Shown here: piece after piece, positions 56,100 through 64,000 of the stretch
Layout of the letters: the number at the start of each line of letters is the position of its first letter
Numbering within the stretch: the first letter of the stretch is position 1
NCBI GenBank assembly: GCA_034509755.1
Contig: CM067550.1
Location: forward strand, 15,307,001 to 15,371,000
Direction of reading: 5' to 3'
Length of the DNA: 64,000 nucleotides
DNA from: Anisodus tanguticus
Taxonomy: Eukaryota; Streptophyta; Magnoliopsida; Solanales; Solanaceae
Notes under the pieces: model-generated
The model's database searches: none
Seen by the model: the letters and a program-made list of their open reading frames with translations, nothing else
What the model was told of the DNA's origin: nothing
Position numbers and translations under genes: made by a program

Positions 56100-58030
56100 C
56101 ATTGGGAATACACAAATGGACCTTCCACTTGAGGGTCCCTCTCCCATTATACTCGAAGGTTGCGGTTCTCTTTTTTCTAAATATCCTTTCCGATCTTCCC
56201 TAAAAATATGATGTTTCTTTCCTTCCAGTATGAGGGATGACCCTGTTGTATTCAGGGTCATAGAGCTATCACTACCTGAATCCTTCAAGCACACTTAGCT
56301 AACTAATGCATTCCCTCAGGTCAACTTCTCTCATTCGTCCTCACATTATTCAAGTCGTTTGTGGGTGAATGATTCTATTGTCAACTTAGCTTTGTTTTAC
56401 TAACTGTTGTGCAAAAAACTCTTATAATTATAGTATCTCAAACGTAAGCACTTTATGGACAATATCATCGAATCTGAAGTGCGCGTATCATCACAGTTAA
56501 ATCTCATTCATGGTCCGAAATGAATTTGTACTTTCTAATTACTCGTAATTATAAACAACTTTCTTTCTTACTTCTCTTGACACTTGTTCACTCATTTTCC
56601 TACTTGTTGTACTCTTCTTAATTCTAAAATATTCTGGCATACATATGTAATCTCAAAAATTGCTTCTGATTCCAATCCTTGGCGTTACTATCCCTTAAAA
56701 GATGAGTTGTTAACTTATTCCCTTATTCAGTACGTGGAAGATTCTGAAGAATTTGCATTACATGACGTTGGCCTACTATATCCAAACCTGGTCGTAATAC
56801 TTAGATTTGAATTCCTTCACTTGCCTCATGGCTAATTCTTTTTTTCAATGGTATTTTGGGAAAAGATTTCCTTGATCTAGTTAAGCTGTACACCCATTAC
56901 TTTATCTATCTCGTAGAACCTTTGGTCAGTTAAAAAAATGATCATAGACATCTGTATTTGCCTGACATTTTATCTTCATTATAATGTCATTATCTCTTGA
57001 CATATATTCTTAATGTCTACCTTGTATCCATACGCGTCATTTGCCCATTTTCCCTTTTAGGTGCTAATATCAAGCTTTACTCACTGTTACTTCTGTTTAC
57101 ATACTGTCTAAGAGGTATGACTGCATATGTTGTGGAACCGATGCTTCATATATTTAGATCCAATTCACAGAGTTACATGCCTTACCTTTACATTTCCGTT
57201 TCAAGTTGTCTTGGGCAGTCTCTTACCTCAAAGTATTTCCCATATTATTTTCTTGAACATCGGAGGTTCGTCACCTTTAGCCGAAGAGTTCTTACTGTCC
57301 CTTCTCTACCGTTGGTCCTTATGTTGTGCTGGAGTAATCATACCTTTGTGAAACATGCATAACTATAATCTTATTCACCTTTATCCTTCTTGTCGTAATC
57401 CTTCCTTCTACTCGTCATTAAAAGAAAAACATTTCTGCCTTAATACTTGAGCATACCATTCCATTCATACTTATTAAATGTTTTCATATTTCTTACAACC
57501 ATTCTTCGATTGTTCCATAGTTCTCATCATCAATTGCCCTTATTGTTATGCAAAGGTTATTTAGAATTTTGACATGCTGCACAATGAAGCTGAAGACCTT
57601 ACCTGTCCAATACCTATAGCATATCTTAGCTTACTAACATTGATACATGTAATTCTCAATAATACGCGGTATCGCCCTTTACGCAAGGACGGGGGGCTTA
57701 TGTCCCCTTTCACTACCGTGGATAACTCGATCCATATATATATGACATGGCTCACTATTCAGGGTACGTCACTTTATGTGATCTTCTTAAATTTTACTGA
57801 TGGTCAATCTTCAGACGATTCGATTGTGGCAATCCATTCTCGTTATTGATACCCCAAACAATTCCCAATCTATCCTAGGTAAGATGTCACAATCAAGGTC
57901 GCACGTACATAACGTATTCCCTCGTTCTAATCAGCAAAAGTCACTATAAAACGTGTAGATTTTCATAACCTACTAAACTTTCCAATTAAGCCTTCTGTGT
58001 TTCATCTGTACAACTCATAATCATCTTATC
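56100..58030. other. ~1.9 kb without recognisable coding
   Basis: T- and C-rich on the + strand with several short open frames (for example 56584-56835, 56997-57362 and 57574-57849) that resemble nothing I know. By position it should hold the RT of the flanking gypsy element, but no RT motif is visible on either strand. Confidence 0.5.
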
Positions 58031-58110
58031 CTTACCTTTGCGCATCAACTTGGGACACTTCGGAACATTGTGTCCATGTCAAAGCTACTAGAGGTAGAAA
58101 GCAAACATAC

Positions 58111-58662
58111 CAGATCCAAATATATGCGGAGCAAATGTGAAACTTGTTCTTGGGCAGTAGGTCAAAAATGTGTCAACAATAGTCAAGTTCTCTGTGCATG
58201 AGCTTGAACATCACTCCACGCCGACCGAGTTTGCAAATTATGAAGATTTTTTTATTTTTAAAAACCCGCAACCGGCCGGGCATAAACCAAAAGGGTCACA
58301 GTTTCCCACATAAGGGATACTCTTTTTAAGACATCGATTCGAACTACTAGTGATCTGATTCCTGAAAGCCTGGGATATGTAGGACACTCAATCTTTGAGG
58401 ATCGGTCACATTCCAACAAAATCATTCTAAAAATTTTCGATTTGATACTTTTGTTTTATCAGGTTTTTAGTAGTTTAATCGAGTCGAACTATAGGTGGCT
58501 TGAATTCTCATACAACCTGAGATATGTAGGAAATCCAGAAACTAGAGTTCGATCATAATTTTCAAAAATTGCATAAAATGAGAAGTAGTTTCCTATTGGT
58601 AGGCTAAAAACTAGGTCAGTCAAATTTCAATGCTCAAGGATGGTCTAGCCATCCCCGAACAA
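58111..58662 (+). other. 3' untranslated internal sequence of the Ogre/Tat-like element
   Basis: Contains repeated phrases such as CTGGGATATGTAGGACACTC and CTGAGATATGTAGGAAATCC. I see no coding frame. Confidence 0.45.
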
Positions 58663-58674
58663 CAAAGGGGAAGC
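58663..58674 (+). other. polypurine tract of an Ogre/Tat-like element
   Basis: CAAAGGGGAAGC directly before TGTGGATACCTAATTTTTAC. This pairing resembles the 3' LTR junction of large plant Tat/Ogre gypsy elements, as remembered. Confidence 0.5.
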
Positions 58675-59130
58675 TGTGGATACCTAATTTTTACCCTCTA
58701 ATAATTTTATTTAATTGTTCAGAGTTCTCAAGTCACAAACGGAGTGAAATATACTTTTCACAAAGCGAATATGATTTTACAAAATTATTTCGAGAGTATT
58801 TTGTCATTTTATTTGACAAAATATCACTTTGTATATATATTGTATATCATGTCCTAATTTTACACAATTTTGATCATTAATCATAATTTCAAAATTTTAA
58901 ACAACAATAATAGATGTAATTGTTTTAAAAGAATTTTCAATATTAAAGGAATAATGTTTCTGCTCCATGAAAATTGGGAATTTTTCTAATTAAATATGAT
59001 GAAAGAATTACATCTCAATTTTAAGTCCTGAGACCAAAGCATGTACCTCAGTTTTGCGTACAACCACAGGAGCCGGAAATGGCAAGAGCATTAATGGCTC
59101 TTGCCATTTTGCACCAACACACCACTGTAA
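58675..59130 (+). repeat. Ogre/Tat-like LTR, left part, split by a solo LTR
   Basis: Starts TGTGGATACC after the purine tract and is AT-rich. It is interrupted at 59130 by the 2.86 kb solo LTR and probably continues from 61990 for several hundred bases. Confidence 0.5.
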
Positions 59131-61989
59131 TGTAATGACATGTCCGGTCGTTTTTACTTAAAGACCCTTATTTACTTGTTTGACCCTTCTCATAGTCTCC
59201 ATGGGGTTTGTGATGCGCGAAGATGGGTAGCACGGGTCCCGAGGTCTATTTATATGGGTTTCGGATGAAAAACCTAAAGTCTAGAAACTTAGAGTTGGTT
59301 AGCTTGACTCAAAGTTGACTTTTGGAAATATGGGTTCATTTCCGGGTTCCGTCACTTCTGGTAGTTTCAGAGGATCATTTATGACTTTGCCGATTCATTG
59401 GTTTGCTTCCCGGGGAAATTACATGTGTTCTGTGGACTTATTTATGAAATCTGGTTATTTGGTTTTTCTGGATGATTCTTTAGAAAAATATGACTTAGCT
59501 CGGTTATTTGTGAAATCCGAGGGTATGAGCGAATTCATAGCACTGTTTACCATAGATGAGCATGTTTGATTTGTGTTTGGGGGGTCCCGGGAGTGTTTTG
59601 GGTGTTTGAGAGAGGTTTTGCCTGATTTCTCATTGTTGGTATCTAGTGTCCGCCACAGCAGCACCAGTATCCGCCACAGCGGCACCAGTATCCGCTCCGG
59701 TGTGTCTGCTTGGAGAGAGGTTGACTCGCTGAAGTGGAAGTTGGAAGATGGGTAGTTTCCGCCTCCGTAGAGTCGTGTCCGCCATGGCGATGGGTGAGGT
59801 GTCAAGTGACCACCGCCACAGCGAAGGATTTTTCCGCCGCAGTGGGTCCGCTCATGTGGAGTCGATTCCACCGGTGCGAAAGTACTGTTCATGTGTCCTA
59901 TAAATCTCCCTAGGTTAGAATTTCCTTTCCCAAATTAGAAACTCTCAAAATCAATGCCGCCATGGAGTAACTTCAGAGCCTTAGGAGCAATTTCAACATT
60001 GAGGTAATAGATTCTTCCCTTTTTATGGCTTATGTTATGTTTCTAAGTTCTTTAATAGTGGTTTAGCATGTTATTAAGTTGGGAAAAATGGATTTCATGT
60101 GTTTATGAGAATAAGAGAGCTATGTGGTTGATTTTAATGGAGGTTTATGGATTAAAAGGTGTTATTATTGTGAATTAGGATTGGATGATGATAGATAATC
60201 ATGTTTTGGGCTTAATATGATTATAGAAGCTTGTTCTCAATTCGGGAAAATTTCTAGAATTTCAAATTGGGACTTCTTTATTATTGTTCAATTGAGGGTT
60301 CAAATGTGTGTAGATTTCCAATTAATTTAAGGATATGATTACCTAGTATATAATATTGGTTATTGTGTATTGAAGTCGAGTCTTAGTAGCGTGGGCCCGA
60401 GATGGATATTTGGAGCCTTACTTTATGTTGTGTTAGCTTTATATTAACGGTATTATATACGTGAATAGACTTTGATTATCACGAGGTGCAGAGAAAGGGC
60501 AAGGCAATCACCGATGCTTGATTTTATAGCACTCCTGCTCAGCTTTGAGGTAGGCAATGGTTTAGTTTTTCGAGACTTCGATAGAAGTACATAATTAGTT
60601 ATAAATATTAAGGTGTATTAGGCGTGTTTGGAGGGCCCACTCAGCCGATTGTGATGAACGTTTGAGCGGGTACCGGTGTTGAACTGTGATGATGGGTAGA
60701 TTTGGGGAATCAGCCTCGTGTTGGTTTCGAATGCTATATATTTGGGCTTGTCACCATATGTGGGCTTGTCACCATGTTTGCCAATATTTTTTTACTCATC
60801 GCACATGTTTTCGATGTGATATCCTGATTCTGACTTGGATTTGTCTACGTGTTATTGAATTCTTGAAAGCATGTGGTATATCATCTCTATACTTGATTGT
60901 ATCTCATTATATCATGATATCTTGCCTTATATTTTCATTACATTCATGGTCTTGTGATATTGACTTGAGAATGGTATGGATATGTTGTGGTCCAAAGGAC
61001 TAGAAAGGTACGAATACTATAAGATTATGGCACTTGAGATGATATTGATACGCTGTGAGCAGAGTTGCACGCCTGCAACATGATTGAGACTCGATAAATG
61101 AGCCATTGGCTCTAGTCAGATTTGTGTGTGGAATTATAGTTGGCTATGAGCAGTATATGGACTTCACGGGTCCTCCCTGGGTGTACGGATCATAATTAAA
61201 CCTTGAAGTACTTTATACCAGGTTGAGAAAGGTACATTGCACTTGCATTGCATTCATATCATATATACTTATGACATATCATTGATAAGTTATGGTTGAA
61301 ACTGTCACTGAGTGATTGTAAATACCTTGGTTAGATACTAAACTTGAAAGGATTGTACATGATACGTGGTACCTGATATATTGTTGAACTCTATGGACAA
61401 CATGTCAACTATGTGATATACTTTATTTATTGGGTTGTTAGTATAGGATTATTTGGAGTCAATTTGGTATTTATCTCTGATTATATCTTATGTCATTGTC
61501 GGCCTATGATATCTACGAGGGTACGTTGTGTACTCATGCTACACTTGATGTATTCTTTTTTAATGCAGATTCAGTGCCTTCCACCTCTGTAGGACGACGT
61601 GGTTGAGTCAAGGTTGTTGATCCCCAATTTTCAAGGTGAGGATGCTTTCTCCAGCATACCCTAGGATACTCAACTTCTATTTACTGTCTTTTATTCGTAC
61701 TTGAGAGACATGTTTTAGACTATGTATCCAATTTTGGCCTGCGTGCCCATTTTCTCAGAGTTGTATCGTATTGATAGTGCTCTTGTATGCCCAGACTAGA
61801 TTACTTGGGGGTATTTTTGGATGTACCAGACTTATTGTTTCTTCTGCGCTATATTATGAGACAATGTTTATAGTATTTGTATTTCTTCCACTTTTGTTTA
61901 TATCATATTTTGCGAATGATTTGGGAGTGGTTCGCCTACCGATGAGATTATGTAGGTGCCACCATGATTACTAAAAGGGGGTCGTGACA
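59131..61989 (+). repeat. solo LTR of the chromovirus family, 2859 bp
   Basis: TGTAATGACA...GTCGTGACA. It is the inverted relative of the LTRs at 29976 and 41538 (shared blocks: GTTGCACGCCTGCAACATGA versus its reverse complement, GATTATGTAGGTGCCACCA, GACCCTTATTTAC). No internal sequence adjoins. Flanking pentamers are TGTAA (59126-59130) and CATAA (61990-61994), which could both derive from CGTAA. Confidence 0.85.
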
Positions 61990-62460
61990 CATAACCCCAC
62001 CCCCATAAGGTGAGGGTACCCCTCTGCGCACTTTGCTTTTTCTGATTTGTTTTAATAGTTTCTTGTTCGATTTGATTTCAAATATTGGATTCCTATTGGT
62101 TGAAGAATGAATTGGAGGAAAATTTCCCCCCAAATTTAGTTCTCTCACACCGAATCAACACTACTCTAAGGTTTGAGTTGAACCCTATTAATACAGACCT
62201 CTTCTCTTCATTTTGAACAAGTTTTCAAAGGTCTGAAATTTGATTATTAAGCATTCACATTGATTGAAAGTTTTAATTAAGTTTAAATTGGTTAATTTGA
62301 GTTATGTTGGGATCCAAACCATTTTACAGAATGCAGATCTAGTTTAATTAGCCTTCAGTTTCTAAAATATTTTCCTTTTTTCCGTGTGATTTGTGAGATC
62401 TATATCGTCAGAGTGAAGAACAAGCTCAAACTTCGATCTTTCGACTGCCTCCATACAAGG
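61990..62460 (+). repeat. probable right part of the Ogre/Tat-like LTR
   Basis: Begins CATAACCCCACCCCCATAAG after the solo LTR, and runs to CGACTGCCTCCATACAAGG. It is assigned by nesting logic only; no matching second LTR lies in the window. Confidence 0.35.
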
Positions 62461-64000
62461 TAAACACATTTTATTTTTATTTTCTTGCTTAATTTAAAGT
62501 ATGTAACTTGTATTGTGCATTTATTTGATTATTAAGCATGTTTAGTGAATATTAGTGGTTGCTTATGCTCATTAGCTTAACGGTTAAGCATGTTTAGTTA
62601 AGATTCATGATTGTTTGTGTTTACTTGGTTAATATCTAGCATGCTTTGATTAATTGTAGCCACTATTAGACTACATTATAGTGATTATTTATGTGTTAAG
62701 TGCTTATCATGATAGTTTAAGGTTATATTAATCATGTATGAACACTTGAAGTTATATGACTTGTGATTAGGCTACTCATAGATCAGATTAACTTAAAGTT
62801 TTATCACTGTTTCTAGGTACTAGGATAATTGTTAGCATATCTAGTATGCATAAATCATTGTTCATGTTCATCATGTTAGCTTAAGATTTTATTTAAATCA
62901 TATATAGACTATTAGAACACTTAGTATTAGCCTAATCATAGACGAACCATGAGAAATAATGTTAAGATAATAATTCTGAAGCCATTTGAGCTAAAATGAA
63001 CTGGTGAGGTTAGTTTGTGTTTGCATAATGGCTGTGTTGGTTTTTGAGGGTCATGTTTATTCTGGATGTGTAGTAAATGCTATAGTATATCATCTAGTCT
63101 CTGTTTAGATTAAAAATAACCTAAAATGCTTGATGTTTAGTTTAGTTGGTTTATATAACCTAAGGTAACCAGGTTTTAGCAGGAGAATATTGTTAGAATT
63201 ATATTAGGATCACCTAATGACTTTGAAATGGATGTAGTGTTGGTCTGAGCTTGCTACAATTTGTGGCCAGCCTGATAGACATCACCTAGGCTCTAGGATA
63301 ATATGTGTGGTTGTTTGATATTTTGCAAGATGTGAAATCATTTTGAATCATAGGAAAAGTCTTGTTCATGTTAGTTTTTATGCAAAACTGAATCTTGGAT
63401 ATTGGGACAAACTGCTGGTAGATTAGCTTGATAGTATACACCATAGTTTGGTCTTGTTAACCACCTATTTTGCCTCTAAATGTACTTCAAGTATGTCTCA
63501 ATTGATTTTAGTTCATGCTTTTCTGTGAAATATATAAGGTCAGGGCTGATAGTTGACATTTGAATCATGATAGTATAGTCTGTGTGCAATTATGTGAGAG
63601 TCGTGTCTAAAAATTATCTCATATGCATGTCCATGACCTTGTTCTGTTTATGCATGTATCCTTTAAGATGGATAACTTGCCATGTGTATGTATTCAGTAT
63701 AAGCCTATCTTAAGGATATTCATCAGTCTTAGTTATATGCTTTGTGTTTCCTATCTTGGTATCATCTGCCATGTCTTATTTTATCATGTTTGCCTGCTCT
63801 GTTCAGTTTATAATTTACATGTGATATTAATTCGAGTAAGGCATTAGGCCAGGCCTTGTTACCTACTGCTAGCTTTGAGATTGTTCAAATTTACCGATGT
63901 TGTGTAAGCCATGTTAACCCTATCTGATTTTGAATCTATGTATGCGTGAATCTCTGAGTTTTTTTACATTGTGGAGAATTGTGTGTTAGTATATAGCTGA
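62461..64000. other. T-rich stretch to the window end, no gene seen
   Basis: Repeated phrases such as TTAAGCATGTTTAGT and short non-family frames only. It may be the leader or intron-like part of the Ogre/Tat element. Confidence 0.45.

Larger units (their letters stand above)
54993..58110 (-). mobile_element. internal region of a third, chromodomain-bearing gypsy element, decayed
   Basis: After the purine tract the minus strand holds a chromodomain, integrase C-terminus and integrase finger, then ~1.9 kb with no recognisable RT, then a possible gag knuckle (GHNVPKCPKL near 58045-58075). No 5' LTR was found before the Ogre-like region at 58.2 kb, so the element is truncated or rearranged. Confidence 0.6.

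Noticed and set aside
56584..57849. Several 75-121-codon frames
   Set aside because: No motif, codon bias or start context; the region appears to be decayed element DNA.
1..64000. tRNA, rRNA or snoRNA genes
   Set aside because: None recognised by eye on either strand; tRNA-like hits are only primer-site complements and SINE scraps. A tRNAscan run would settle it.
1..64000. Endogenous pararetrovirus or geminivirus sequence
   Set aside because: All RT/IN/RNase H regions sit in LTR-bounded copia or gypsy layouts; no movement or coat protein motif was seen.

Overview
This is a plant nuclear window. Three things show it: a three-exon R2R3-MYB gene with canonical GT-AG introns, dense nested LTR retrotransposons, and Stowaway-type MITEs and Au-like SINE remnants. 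The repeat families look Solanaceae-like; that is my inference and was not tested by a search. There are no bacterial features and no RNA genes I can support. Only one gene looks intact, a 269-residue R2R3-MYB on the minus strand (5668-8732, exons of 130, 130 and 550 nt) related to the LAF1/MYB18-MYB19 group.

Layout. 1-3344: 3' part of a decayed Ty1/copia element (+). 3356-5590: two diverged direct copies of a ~0.9 kb segment just 3' of the MYB gene; the second carries a 22-bp SINE scrap with a perfect 14-bp target-site duplication (TSD). 5668-8883: the MYB gene and promoter, with a SINE remnant (12-bp TSD) and a MITE in intron 2. 10312-12901: a broken DUF1985-type pseudogene (+). 13143-16505: three unrelated tandem-repeat arrays (~61, ~121 and ~90 bp units) interleaved with two short divergent TATA-led ORFs. 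16690-17836: scraps of a zinc-knuckle protein and a copia gag. 18221-19538: solo copia LTR (TSD CTTGG). 21388-27267: complete but dead Tork-like copia element (-, TSD ATAAT).

28937-64000 is a nest of nests. An old LTR fragment (28937-29975 plus 44369-44513) is split by a 14.4 kb chromodomain-bearing Ty3/gypsy element (29976-44363, -, TSD ATAAA). The gag of that element is split by a 3.5 kb hAT transposon (37227-40756, TSD CTATAAAG). Next comes a second gypsy element (44514-53036, +), whose gag is split by a young copia element (45578-50386, -, TSD GAACC, LTRs differing at about 2 of 194 positions). It stops exactly where the LTR of a third, minus-strand chromovirus starts (53037). From 58675 an Ogre/Tat-like LTR begins, and it is split by a solo LTR (59131-61989) of the same family as the 14.4 kb element. 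The last 1.5 kb holds nothing I can name.

The most unusual signal is a ~0.75 kb patch in the young copia element (about 46381-47150). There CAG and CTG trinucleotides are almost absent and CGG/CCG stand where relatives have CAG/CTG, together with clustered frameshifts. This looks like either a methylation-linked consensus sequencing artefact or an unrecognised mutational process. No clearly new functional system was found; the 13.1-16.5 kb repeat and mini-ORF region is the least explained stretch.
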